Assembly: GCA_964578485.1 (NCBI GenBank)
Contig: CAZODA010000008.1
Span: 1 to 64,000 of the forward strand
DNA from: CAZODA01 sp964578485
Lineage (GTDB): Bacteria > Bacteroidota > Bacteroidia > Bacteroidales > Marinilabiliaceae
DNA: 64,000 bases
Direction of reading: 5' to 3'
Under the pieces are notes generated by a model. It was not told the origin of the DNA. It was given only the letters and a program-made list of their open reading frames with translations, and ran no database searches. Position 1 is the first letter of the stretch; each line of letters opens with the position of its first letter. A program made the translations under genes and the position numbers. Positions 1 to 8,284 of this stretch are shown here, in pieces.

Positions 1-248
1 ATTTTAAATACAATGAAACCGCAGCTTTTTATATAAGAAATTAGCCAAACTCCAGTGCAATCCTACGGATTGCGACAAACTGAACTGTTCCGTAATTTAA
101 AAGCCATCCGGTAAGATTGATGCGTTGATAAAAAAGATGCGATACGTAAAAATTATTCCGTTAGGTTTGCATCCTAAAAATTAAATATGGAATACGCCAC
201 TGTAATTCCTAAAACTTAGCAAATACGGCAAGTTTTAGGAGTTTTGTT

Positions 249-256
249 TATCTTTG
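249..256 (+). promoter_or_regulatory. Candidate -7 box for the DUF4143 ATPase gene
   Basis: TATCTTTG matches the Bacteroidota -7 consensus TAnnTTTG. It ends only four bases before the ATG at 261, so a transcript from it would be almost leaderless. I see no good TTTG at the -33 position, so this is a half-supported promoter. Confidence 0.35.
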
Positions 257-260
257 CGAT

Positions 261-1478
261 ATGAAAACAATTATACGTAAGAGTTATTTAAACACACTTT
301 CTGTATTGAAAGACAAAAATTTAATTAAAGTTGCAACTGGCGTAAGACGTTGTGGGAAATCAACTTTAATGGTTCAGTTCCAGGACTTGTTGCGAACTGA
401 AAAACCAAATGTTCCGATTGTGGCAATCAATATGGATATGCCTGATTTTCGATTTTTGGCAGAAAAAAATTGGAAAGAAATCTACGATTATATTTTATTA
501 AACCTTAAAAAGCACGAACCCAATTATGTTTTTATTGAAGAGGTACAGAATGTTCCCGAGTTTGAAAAACTTTTGGAAGGATTGTATGTTCACCCAGATA
601 TAGACTTGTATATTACGGGTTCGAATGCATTTTTATTATCAGGTGAATTGGCTACTTTACTTACCGGCAGAGCTTATGAAGTCCATGTTTTGCCCTTTTC
701 ATTTGTTGAATATTTAGAGTTTACAGGAAAAACGGCAAATCCTGACCGTGCGTTTGCAGAATATATTCAAACAGGTGGTTTCCCTGAAGCGGTTCGGCTT
801 TCGGAAAGTGGAAATCACTTTGCAAACGAATATTTGCAAACGGTTTTCAGAAATATTTACGAAAATGACATATCAAAACGATACACGATTTATAGAGAAA
901 CAGCTTACCAAGAAGTTGTTGATTTTTTAATAGACTCTGTTGGGTCAAGTGTTTCAGCAGGAAATATTGCAAAAGTTTTAACCGCAAACAAGAAAAAAAT
1001 AGATAATAAAACGGTTTCAAAATACATTAACACCTTGGTAGAAGCCTACTTGTTTTATAAAGTAAAGCGCTACGACATAAAGGGAAAACAATATTTAGCT
1101 ACACAAGAAAAATACTACTTGGTTGATTTGGGCTTTCGTAACGCTTTACTCGGGAAGGAATTTTCTGCAGATGCAGGACATTTGCTCGAAAATGTAATTT
1201 ATCTTGAATTAAAACGCCGAAACAATCAAGTTTGGATAGGAAAGACAGATAATTTGGAGGTTGATTTTGTAGTTAGAAGCAACGAAGGTTATACAAAGTA
1301 CATCCAAGTTTCGCAAACAGTGCAAAACCCAACTACCTTGACTCGTGAATTAGCCCCTTTTAACAACATTTCCGACCATAACGAAAAATTTCTAATCACA
1401 ATGGATTACCAAACAGGAACACATAATGGAGTGAAACAAATAAATGCAATAGATTGGCTGCTTAAAACGGAAAAATAA
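261..1478 (+). CDS. AAA-family ATPase with C-terminal DUF4143 domain
   Basis: The 405-residue protein has a Walker A motif GVRRCGKST at about residues 27-35 and a Walker B-like strand YVFIEEV at about 89-95. A sensor region TGSNAFLL follows near 119. The C-terminal third (about 310-375) contains the E...EVDFVV...YIQV pattern of the DUF4143 domain, which has a PD-(D/E)XK nuclease-like fold. These proteins are very common in Bacteroidota and archaea. Their biological role is not established, though a link to mobile DNA or defence is often suspected. The length is normal and the frame is intact. It stands alone, followed by a decayed copy of a thioredoxin gene tail. The family assignment is firm and the function is unknown. 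Confidence 0.88.
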   Translation: MKTIIRKSYLNTLSVLKDKNLIKVATGVRRCGKSTLMVQFQDLLRTEKPNVPIVAINMDMPDFRFLAEKNWKEIYDYILLNLKKHEPNYVFIEEVQNVPEFEKLLEGLYVHPDIDLYITGSNAFLLSGELATLLTGRAYEVHVLPFSFVEYLEFTGKTANPDRAFAEYIQTGGFPEAVRLSESGNHFANEYLQTVFRNIYENDISKRYTIYRETAYQEVVDFLIDSVGSSVSAGNIAKVLTANKKKIDNKTVSKYINTLVEAYLFYKVKRYDIKGKQYLATQEKYYLVDLGFRNALLGKEFSADAGHLLENVIYLELKRRNNQVWIGKTDNLEVDFVVRSNEGYTKYIQVSQTVQNPTTLTRELAPFNNISDHNEKFLITMDYQTGTHNGVKQINAIDWLLKTEK

Positions 1479-1511
1479 GGGCAATCCGCTTTGCATCAAG
1501 CAGGTGATTAT

Positions 1512-1625
1512 TTGTTTTTTAGATACTTGATAAAGATTGAATAATAACAAAGGTGATAAATGGCTATGCTCAGGAAAAAACAGATAAAGAAATACGAAAA
1601 TTGATAAATGACCTGTTATAGTTGA
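1512..1625 (+). pseudogene. Decayed partial copy of the 3' end of the thioredoxin-lipoprotein gene
   Basis: This stretch repeats the last 33 or so codons of the gene ending at 7172 (copy at about 7073-7176). An exact block of about 60 bases covers GGCTATGCTCAGGAAAAAAC and its flanks. Over the whole length I count about four substitutions plus a 2-base insertion near the left end, which shifts the reading frame. No start codon or upstream part of the gene is present, so it is a fragment and not a functional gene. The two copies are direct repeats about 5.5 kb apart. Confidence 0.8.
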
Positions 1626-1706
1626 CTATGTAGCTCTCCAAAACTTTAGCCTCAAGTCGTTAGCTGTTATTTTAATTGTTTACAGTGCAGAATTTTATAT
1701 AAAACA

Positions 1707-1737
1707 TTTGTTAGAGAAAAGAAATTTATTACATTTG
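1707..1737 (+). promoter_or_regulatory. Bacteroidota-type promoter for the PadR gene
   Basis: TTTG at 1707-1710 and TACATTTG at 1730-1737 are separated by 19 bases. This is a full match to the -33/-7 consensus TTTG-N19-TAnnTTTG of the Bacteroidota primary sigma factor. Transcription would start near 1743, giving a leader of about 30 bases before the ATG at 1772. PadR regulators often repress themselves, so an operator probably overlaps this site, but I cannot identify one. Confidence 0.65.
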
Positions 1738-1771
1738 TACTATTCAAGTTATATAATACAAGTTAGACAGT

Positions 1772-2137
1772 ATGAAGAGTGAAGCTAAATTAAATGAACT
1801 TTTATCTTCTTGGGAAGATACTTATAAAAAAGGACAACTTACTTTATGGATTTTTCTTTCACTTCAGGAAGGTGAAAAGTATGTTGAGGAAATCAAAGAT
1901 TTTGTGGAAACAAAGTCTAAAGGTACTATGACCTGTGAAGAACAGAGTTTATATCGTGCTTTGAGAAAATATGAACACATTGATGTATTAAAGCATGAGT
2001 TACGAAAAGGGAATAAGGGTCCTGATAGAAAATATTATTATCTAACAGATTTAGGGAAAGAACTTTTTAATCGATTTGTAAATAGAAATATCTACTTATT
2101 TTTTTCAGAAGAAATCAAAAAACTTTTAAATTCTTAA
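1772..2137 (+). CDS. PadR family transcriptional regulator
   Basis: The 121-residue protein follows the PadR winged-helix pattern. It has KGQLTLWIFLSL at the first helix, SLYRALRKYE for the recognition helix at about residues 60-69, and GPDRKYYYLTDLGKELF for the wing and the start of the dimer helix. It lacks the long C-terminal coiled coil of larger PadR proteins, so it belongs to the short subfamily. The gene ends three bases before a small membrane-protein gene. That is the usual arrangement in which PadR controls its partner in response to a small molecule or envelope stress. The assignment is good and the ligand is unknown. Confidence 0.85.
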   Translation: MKSEAKLNELLSSWEDTYKKGQLTLWIFLSLQEGEKYVEEIKDFVETKSKGTMTCEEQSLYRALRKYEHIDVLKHELRKGNKGPDRKYYYLTDLGKELFNRFVNRNIYLFFSEEIKKLLNS

Positions 2138-2140
2138 ATT

Positions 2141-2560
2141 ATGAAAACAATAACGCCTTTCCTTTTGAGGTTTGCTTTAACAGCAACTGTATTAACCATA
2201 ATATTCAGATATTTTTTGAGTTATGGAATAGAAAATAAGCTTTCGGTTATCATTATAATTTCTGCAATTATTTATGGAATTGCAATGTTCATTTCCGGAT
2301 GGTATTTCGGAAAAAAAGACGGTGAATATTTACCTATTTTTGATCTCGGTTTTAGATTCCACTTTGCAACCTATTTAATACATAATTTAATATCCTTTTT
2401 ATGGTTTATTTTTGGATTTAACTCTCATTATGAGAGAATTGAGACGATATATATCACAGCAATAATTTGGGGAGCATTCTTTTTTGTACATTTTTTATTC
2501 TTTTTATGGGCAAGAAAAAATTCAATCTCTAATCTTTATAAGGAAGACCTGTTTGATTAA
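2141..2560 (+). CDS. Small four-helix integral membrane protein, PadR partner
   Basis: The 139-residue protein has four predicted transmembrane segments at about residues 7-30, 36-56, 72-95 and 105-125, with a charged stretch (GKKDGEY) between the second and third. I do not recognise the family. The start lies three bases after the PadR stop codon, so the two genes should be co-transcribed and translationally coupled. By analogy with other PadR-membrane pairs it may be a transport or envelope protein controlled by PadR, which is inference from context only. Confidence 0.7.
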   Translation: MKTITPFLLRFALTATVLTIIFRYFLSYGIENKLSVIIIISAIIYGIAMFISGWYFGKKDGEYLPIFDLGFRFHFATYLIHNLISFLWFIFGFNSHYERIETIYITAIIWGAFFFVHFLFFLWARKNSISNLYKEDLFD

Positions 2561-2751
2561 ATAACCGTCTTTGTGAGGCTGTTTCATCCTCCCGACTTAG
2601 TTGTTTTTTGATAATATGCAGGAGAACGAAATATAATTTTACCGGACAACAATAAATTAAAATATACGAATGAGGTATAGCGGTAAAATTCGTTACTTTG
2701 TTTAACGAGTTTTTTTACAAAAACAAAACAAACTCATAAAATCGAATTAAA

Positions 2752-3375
2752 ATGAAAAGGACGATTTTTATTGCTTTATCCATCTTGCTTGTTAATCAAA
2801 GTTTTTTACTTGCCCAAGAGAAAGAAATAAAATTCAGTACCAATAAAATTGGAGTTACTTTTTCTTCATTTGGAGAGAATGATGTGTTTAGGTCTGATGA
2901 ATTAGTTGGAGCAGCAAGTTATAATAGTGATTATTTTTTTTCAATGGGAATCAATTATCTCCACCCAATTAATAAATGGTTGGAAGTTGAAACCGGAATG
3001 GAATACTCAAAACACAATATTATAATTAAACCAAATCTGCCTCCCGATATGGATAACTCCTTGCGAAAAGCAAGTTTTTCGCTGATTAATGTTCCCCTTA
3101 CAGTAAGGGCAAATTTTTTGAAATACTTTTTTGTTAATGGTGGATTGATTGTAGATCTTGACGCTTCTACAAATAGCCCAATTGACAGTCAAACCGGAAT
3201 AGGTGCACTTGTAGGTGTATCTGTTAAATATGACTTTACAAACGGAGTATCTGCCTTTGTAAATCCTTATACAAAAGTTCATTCTTTGATTCCTTTTTTA
3301 GACACAAAGTATCACCAAAGAATTTGGGAAGATGGAATTAGGCTTGGAATAACATATAGCTTGAATACAAAATAA
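2752..3375 (+). CDS. Outer-membrane beta-barrel protein (PorT-like)
   Basis: The 207-residue protein starts with a signal peptide, residues 1-22, ending LLAQ. The rest alternates polar and hydrophobic residues as in an eight-stranded barrel. Examples are YFFSMGINYLHPI, WLEVETGMEYSKH, TVRANFLKYFFVNGGLIVDL and a terminal strand RLGITYSLNTK. This is the pattern of the PorT-like small outer-membrane barrels that are abundant in Bacteroidota. The gene is single and has no recognisable partner. The barrel is clear and the function unknown. Confidence 0.75.
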   Translation: MKRTIFIALSILLVNQSFLLAQEKEIKFSTNKIGVTFSSFGENDVFRSDELVGAASYNSDYFFSMGINYLHPINKWLEVETGMEYSKHNIIIKPNLPPDMDNSLRKASFSLINVPLTVRANFLKYFFVNGGLIVDLDASTNSPIDSQTGIGALVGVSVKYDFTNGVSAFVNPYTKVHSLIPFLDTKYHQRIWEDGIRLGITYSLNTK

Positions 3376-3498
3376 ATACAAAGCATAACAGGCGGGTTGA
3401 AGCTTCCCCTTCGATATTCTTCCCTGTACGACTGCCAAGCCTCTGATCGTTAGCAGCGAGGCAAAAAAAACACAGCTATATTTTTTAAATTTCAAAAA

Positions 3499-3582
3499 AA
3501 ACTTAAACAAGGCGAATCCTTATTTAAGCATATTGCAGAAAACTTAAATAAGGCTAATTCTTATTTAAGAATATTGATAAAA
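3499..3582. repeat. Two tandem copies of a 42-base palindromic element
   Basis: Bases 3499-3540 and 3541-3582 are imperfect direct repeats. Each contains an inverted repeat of the form CTTAAAYAAGG-N5-CCTTATTTAAG, at 3502-3528 and 3543-3569, so each can form an 11-base-pair hairpin with a five-base loop. They lie between the convergent ends of the barrel gene (3375) and the membrane-protein gene (3589). They could act as a bidirectional transcript end or as a doubled protein-binding site. They lack the GC-rich stem of a classical terminator. Confidence 0.6.
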
Positions 3583-3588
3583 ACTATT

Positions 3589-4167
3589 TTAGATTTTATT
3601 TTTCCTTATGGTAAGCTCTAAAAAAAGCAGAACTAAGGAAATGGAAATGAAAAAGAAGAGTTCAAATAAGCCTGTGTTACCAAAAAGGAATAGCAGGCTT
3701 ATGGATCCTCCCACAGAGAGCATAAGCAGAAGGAAGGAGATGGAGAAAAGTTTCTCATTAAACTCTCTAAGATATTTTATAAAAAAGTAGAGTGATACTA
3801 CAAGGGATAAACCAAACAATGCTCCCCATATTGCATGCAGCTTATGCATTATGGGCCATATCTCTTCCATGGCAGGGGTTAGCACGGTCAATACTAAAAA
3901 AGCACCTGATCTAATAAGATATTTTCTGGCTTTTTTGTGTTTAAAAGCTCCCAATTTGAAGATATGTAGCACATATATTATAAGTAGTCCTGCTGTTAGA
4001 ATACCCCAAGCTATAAATTCTAATCGTGCATCAAACCTATTGCCAATCATACTTAGAGTATAATCCAAAGGGGACTCTCTTGTGCCAAAAGAGATTGTTG
4101 TCACCAATATTATTGTTGTTGCTATAATAGCAAACCAATCTTCAAATTTTATTTTAAGCTTATCCAT
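3589..4167 (-). CDS. DUF998-like integral membrane protein
   Basis: The 192-residue protein has about six transmembrane helices at about residues 11-30, 50-70, 85-103, 112-132, 140-160 and 165-185. After the first helix the motif LDYTLSMIGNRFDAR, and later HAIWGALFG, resemble the conserved blocks of DUF998 membrane proteins. That match is from memory and is only moderate. It is the only minus-strand gene among the accessory genes of the first 11 kb. No function can be given. Confidence 0.6.
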   Translation of the reverse strand: MDKLKIKFEDWFAIIATTIILVTTISFGTRESPLDYTLSMIGNRFDARLEFIAWGILTAGLLIIYVLHIFKLGAFKHKKARKYLIRSGAFLVLTVLTPAMEEIWPIMHKLHAIWGALFGLSLVVSLYFFIKYLREFNEKLFSISFLLLMLSVGGSISLLFLFGNTGLFELFFFISISLVLLFLELTIRKNKI

Positions 4168-4347
4168 TAATAAAAGAATAGTAAACAGTTAAACATGTCT
4201 TAAACTATTTGTAGGTATTGAAAAATTATATAGATCATAATGACTTTAGCAAACATATAAAAAGTTTTATTTTTATGGAACTTTGTGGCAGGATATGCAG
4301 GGTGAAACTCCGAAGGAATCACCTTTGATCTCCACATTGTAAAAAAG

Positions 4348-4578
4348 TTGCTCAAGCATGCTCCATTCACACATGATTTAACTAAATTAGCTCGGTTGAC
4401 CGGAATAGAGTTTTCAGAAGAGTATCTTGATTGGTTGGATACGATTTCAACTTTTAACTTGAATGCACGTTATGATAGTTATAAAGATGCATTCTATAAA
4501 AAATGTACTCGAGATTATACAACAGAGTGGATTGACAAAATTAAAATCTTGCAATCATGGATAAAGGAGAGGCTTTAA
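4348..4578 (+). CDS. N-terminally truncated HEPN-domain protein (toxin-like partner)
   Basis: The 76 codons match the C-terminal half of HEPN proteins of HEPN/MNT pairs. They read FTHDLTKLA, then EEYLDWLDTISTFNLNARYDSYK, ending in a tryptophan helix (LQSWIKERL). Normal members have about 125-135 residues, with a first helix pair that contributes to the dimer. That part is missing here. There is no in-frame ATG, a TTG at 4348 is the only candidate start, and a TGA lies upstream at 4303. The gene overlaps the MNT gene by 22 bases, as in intact pairs. It is probably a decayed or non-toxic remnant, although a shortened product cannot be excluded. Confidence 0.6.
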   Translation: MLKHAPFTHDLTKLARLTGIEFSEEYLDWLDTISTFNLNARYDSYKDAFYKKCTRDYTTEWIDKIKILQSWIKERL

Positions 4579-4868
4579 AAATAGCTAATCAGTATATTGA
4601 TATGATTAGCAGTAAATATGTGATTCTTCAGGCATTTATCTTTGGCTCGTTTGCTAAAGGCACAAATCATGACGATAGTGATATTGATATTGCAATAGTT
4701 GTGAAAAATGTTTCTGATATAATTGACGTTCAAATAGATATGATGAAATTGCGAAGAAAAGTCGATTTGAGAATAGAACCACACCCATTTATGCTCAGTG
4801 ATTTTAACAAAGAGAATCCTGTGGTAAATGAGATTCTAAAAAATGGAATTCAAATAAAAACAAACTAG
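4557..4868 (+). CDS. MNT-type nucleotidyltransferase (MntA-like antitoxin)
   Basis: The 103-residue protein has the minimal nucleotidyltransferase motif GSFAKGTNHDDSDIDIAIV at about residues 31-49. The metal-binding DID pair is complete, and RRKVDLRIEP later supplies the third acidic position. Members of this family neutralise HEPN ribonucleases by adding AMP to them. The start ATG lies inside the end of the HEPN gene, the usual coupled arrangement. Here the antitoxin looks intact while its HEPN partner is truncated. Confidence 0.82.
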   Translation: MDKGEALKIANQYIDMISSKYVILQAFIFGSFAKGTNHDDSDIDIAIVVKNVSDIIDVQIDMMKLRRKVDLRIEPHPFMLSDFNKENPVVNEILKNGIQIKTN

Positions 4869-5036
4869 CGTAATACGGACTTTACGTCAGGCGGATTGAA
4901 AGGTATGATTTTGGGAATTTATTTTATTGTTTTTGACGGCTATGTTATTGTAAATATTTCTAAAAAATTATAAAACCAATGCCAGACCAACAAAAGTTTA
5001 TATGACATACTTAATTTGTAACAAACAATAAATATA

Positions 5037-5906
5037 ATGGACTTAGAAGATATACAAAGAATTTTTGACCAAGCAATGTATGAGCAGAATAATCGGGGAA
5101 TTCAAGACTTTGAAGGATATTCATCGTCTGAAATGAGTTATGTTCTGTATTATACATTTGAAGCTAATAGCCCTATAGTTTTGCAAAAACTTTCAGACTC
5201 GGACTATTTAAAATGCCCAATGTTCAATTTAGTCAAATATTTTTTGGACTTGGTTAAGGACAATGGTGAAATTAAACTGACAGCAAAAGGATTTTTACCA
5301 ACAAAGTTTGTCAAAGAGATTTATAATCAAGGTTTTTTTGAAGAATATTTTATTTCATCCGGAATCACGAAACTTTACAAAGAACGTGACTCATTAACCG
5401 TTAATCTAACAAGAATTTTAGCTGAATTAGCCGGACTCACTAAAAAAAGAAAGGGTAAATTAAGTCTTACTAAAACAGGAGAAAAAATTGCATCTGACCA
5501 TCAGAAACTGTTCGAAGTGATTTTCAAAACCATGACCCAAAAATTTAATTGGGGATATTATGACAATTATGAAAACGAACAAATCGCGCAATTTGGTTTT
5601 GGCTTTTCATTGATACTTTTATCAAAATATGGAGCCGAGAAACAATTATACCAGTTTTATGCCAAGAAATACTTTAAAGCCTTTCCTCAATTTTTTGAAT
5701 TAGTTATACCGGATTATGGAACTGTTGAGCAATACACAGCTAATTGTTATTCAATTAGGACTTTTGATCGGTTTATGGATTATTTTGGCTTAGTTGAAAT
5801 TGAAAAGCAAGGTGAAATATTTGATAGAAAGAATTTTATTGTTAAAACTGAATTCTTTGATAAATTAATAAAAATACGACCACACAAACCGCAATCTATA
5901 CAATAA
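5037..5906 (+). CDS. Unrecognised 289-residue cytoplasmic protein
   Basis: I do not recognise this protein. It has no signal peptide or membrane segment. The N-terminal part (about residues 60-150) alternates short helices and turns with GEIKLTAKGFLPTKFV and KGKLSLTKTGEKIA. Both resemble the wing of winged-helix DNA-binding domains, so it may contain two such units. The C-terminal half is aromatic-rich (FNWGYYDNYENEQ, YQFYAKKYFKAFPQFFELV). The frame is open and codon use looks genuine. Its neighbours give no hint, as they are unrelated accessory genes. Confidence 0.6.
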   Translation: MDLEDIQRIFDQAMYEQNNRGIQDFEGYSSSEMSYVLYYTFEANSPIVLQKLSDSDYLKCPMFNLVKYFLDLVKDNGEIKLTAKGFLPTKFVKEIYNQGFFEEYFISSGITKLYKERDSLTVNLTRILAELAGLTKKRKGKLSLTKTGEKIASDHQKLFEVIFKTMTQKFNWGYYDNYENEQIAQFGFGFSLILLSKYGAEKQLYQFYAKKYFKAFPQFFELVIPDYGTVEQYTANCYSIRTFDRFMDYFGLVEIEKQGEIFDRKNFIVKTEFFDKLIKIRPHKPQSIQ

Positions 5907-5978
5907 GGGGTTTCCCTACGCTCAACGACAGGTATGGGCAAAATTTAAAAGACATAGACAAACTTAAATATAAGGACA

Positions 5979-7172
5979 ATGAATAAAATGCTGATTTTTT
6001 TTAGTCTGATTGTTTTTATATTAAGTTCCTGCAATGATAAATACACTTCAAGGGATTACTTGACGCAAGTATTAAATGAACTTGAAATAATACAATCCGC
6101 GTCTTATTGGCTTGAAGTAGAAGCTTGGAATCCCGGGGATACTGCTGCAAATTATATTGTAAATCACTATGTAGAAGCATATAGAAATCCATCAGATACT
6201 GCCATAGGTTCAAGTTGGGCTGTATTTGAAACTGAACAAAAAGCTCATTTAAAATTTGCTTATGATGGAAAAATGAGAACCCTTATTTATGACGATGTAA
6301 AAGGAATGCTTATTGACAGTTTCAAATTAAGAAATTTGCCCTTTAGACCTGTGGTTCCTCCTTTTTATAATTATGCAGAAAGTATAATTCGATATATATT
6401 AAATAATAATGATAGTACGTATGTAGAACAAATAGATTTGGGAAAAGAAATCTATATAAAACTTACTATTCATGAGGATAGAAAAGTTGAGTTCATTGGG
6501 AGAGCTCATTATATGCCAAAGAATCTATATACCTATGATCCAACATCGATATATGAATTGTGGATAAGTAAAAAAACAAAATTACCTCAGAAAATAAGAA
6601 GAGAGATGTCTCATGAGATTTCTGTTAGTTCGGTGTCCGATTATGAGTTTAATAAATTAAGACTTGAAAATTTTGTTGCTTCTGATTATTTCCCAAAAGA
6701 TTATGAAATAAGGCAATATGGACAAAAAGGAAAAGTGAGTCAAAATGCATTGATTGGCAAAAAAGCGCCTGATTGGACTATGCAAATAGATGATAAACAA
6801 GAGATTTCATTATCAGACTTAAAAAGCAAAGTGCTAATGTTACAATTTACCAGCGTAAGTTGTGGGCCATGCAAAGCATCTATTCCATTTTTAAAAGAGC
6901 TTTCCAAAGAATATGAAATAAGTGATTTTGATTTTGTTGCAATAGAATGTACAAGTAATAATACAAATGTTCTAAAAACATATAGGAGTCGTAATAATTT
7001 CCATTATAAATTTTTATCCTCAACAAAAGAAATGCTTAAAGAATATTCGATTACATCATTTCCGGTGTTTTTTATACTTGACAAAGATCGAATAATAACA
7101 AAAGTGATAAATGGCTATGCTCAGGAAAAAACAGATAAAGAAATACGAAAATTGATAAATGACTTGTTATAG
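5979..7172 (+). CDS. Thioredoxin-like (TlpA/ResA-type) lipoprotein
   Basis: The N-terminus is a lipoprotein signal with lipobox LSSC, giving acylated Cys18. Residues 20-250 form a beta-rich domain like the N-terminal part of Bacteroidota TlpA-type proteins. From about residue 250, IGKKAPDW begins an AhpC/TSA-Redoxin domain with the active site CGPC at 295-298 and a cis-proline loop SFPVFFILD near 355. It should act in the periplasm as a thiol-disulfide reductase. It is probably monocistronic. Its last 33 codons are duplicated in decayed form at 1512-1625. Confidence 0.85.
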   Translation: MNKMLIFFSLIVFILSSCNDKYTSRDYLTQVLNELEIIQSASYWLEVEAWNPGDTAANYIVNHYVEAYRNPSDTAIGSSWAVFETEQKAHLKFAYDGKMRTLIYDDVKGMLIDSFKLRNLPFRPVVPPFYNYAESIIRYILNNNDSTYVEQIDLGKEIYIKLTIHEDRKVEFIGRAHYMPKNLYTYDPTSIYELWISKKTKLPQKIRREMSHEISVSSVSDYEFNKLRLENFVASDYFPKDYEIRQYGQKGKVSQNALIGKKAPDWTMQIDDKQEISLSDLKSKVLMLQFTSVSCGPCKASIPFLKELSKEYEISDFDFVAIECTSNNTNVLKTYRSRNNFHYKFLSSTKEMLKEYSITSFPVFFILDKDRIITKVINGYAQEKTDKEIRKLINDLL

Positions 7173-7426
7173 TTGCTCATTTACCTGCCCAAAACCCAAG
7201 TTGCAACCCGTTGTAACAACATACTTCAAAGAAATAAATATTTATGAAGACAATTATCACTTTGATTTCTTTTGTATGCCGTCCATTTGGATTAAAACTT
7301 CTTATTGATTCTACGTGACAAATAAATTTCTATGATTATAAAAATAATCAGAGTGTTGTTACAATTGTTCCCCCGGCGATTTCAAATAAAAGTGGTCGAA
7401 AAATTACATATACAATTGCTCTAATA

Positions 7427-7828
7427 ATGAGAGTTGCCCGACCAGAAGAGAAACTTGACGATTTTATTAATAATTTTGTTGCTGCATATCCTGATAGGAA
7501 TAAATACCATTTTTCAAGTATATATCCTGATATGATTTCTTTCGAATTAAAAGATGAAAATATGTATCAAGATATTGGTGGAGCTCATATGCAAATGATT
7601 GGAATTAAAAGAGAACGTCCAAAATATGCAGGACTTTTGCTTGAACAAGCTATAACTTTACCTAAAGGAGAATCAGAAAATATGACGATTTATAGAATAA
7701 GAGATAGTAAAGACAGATTTGATGGGCAAATATTTTATGCAGTAATGCTTGATGCTTGCGAAGATATTTACGATGAAGCATTTCAATTATTTAAAGAATT
7801 GTTTGAAGAACAGATAATTATTGAATAA
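7427..7828 (+). CDS. Unrecognised small protein, probably 5'-disrupted
   Basis: The open frame from the ATG at 7427 gives 133 residues with no recognisable motif. The features are mixed alpha/beta, a FELKDE strand, and an acidic C-terminal helix DEAFQLFKELFEEQ. The same frame stays open upstream to a TGA at 7316-7318, and the stretch between (QINFYDYKNNQSVV) reads like protein. Beyond the TGA the frame continues to an ATG at 7244 (MKTIITLISFVC). The ancestral gene was probably about 195 codons (7244-7828) and now carries a nonsense codon at position 25. The product may be a fragment. Confidence 0.5.
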   Translation: MRVARPEEKLDDFINNFVAAYPDRNKYHFSSIYPDMISFELKDENMYQDIGGAHMQMIGIKRERPKYAGLLLEQAITLPKGESENMTIYRIRDSKDRFDGQIFYAVMLDACEDIYDEAFQLFKELFEEQIIIE

Positions 7829-7858
7829 AATTGCTTGCTTAACACGCAGCCATAAAAC

Positions 7859-8050
7859 ATGCCGGAGATTCGTGGTATTCAAATGTTTCGGATAGCTATT
7901 AGAAACAAAATGAGTTTGGGGGTTGGGCTTTCCTTAAATGTTAATTCTAAGTTGATGAATGATGCTTTAGCTAATCTTCTTGACATTGAGTTTATAACAG
8001 GTAGATTGACGAGAAAACATGCACAACAAAACTTTGAAACATTAAGATGA
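7859..8050 (+). CDS. Small hypothetical open reading frame (63 codons)
   Basis: The frame gives a basic 63-residue peptide. Its C-terminal helix LANLLDIEFITGRLTRKHA looks protein-like, but I see no family and no promoter. It starts 30 bases after the preceding gene. It could be a real small gene, the tail of a decayed one, or chance. Confidence 0.25.
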   Translation: MPEIRGIQMFRIAIRNKMSLGVGLSLNVNSKLMNDALANLLDIEFITGRLTRKHAQQNFETLR

Positions 8051-8272
8051 CTTAGTTTTTATCCCTTAGCTTAAAATTTCCTATTAGAAACATACTAATA
8101 TCAGGACATTAAATGGTCTTGAGATAAGCGAATGCTTGTTTCTTTTCTGAAAACCTTTTATTAACTTTAAGTTCAGTTTCTGAGTAGAAGGCCGACCGAA
8201 TGTAAAGCTTCGTAATAATGATGTGCAACATATTGCGACCGGAAAACGTTACAACATTTAGGAGGAATTTTT

Positions 8273-8280
8273 TATATTTG
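8273..8280 (+). promoter_or_regulatory. Candidate -7 box for the 8285 gene
   Basis: TATATTTG matches TAnnTTTG and ends four bases before the ATG at 8285. That is the same very short spacing as at 249-256. A GGAGG sequence upstream at about 8261-8265 lies before the box, so it cannot serve as a ribosome site on such a transcript. No clear -33 element is visible. Confidence 0.35.
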
Positions 8281-8284
8281 TTTT

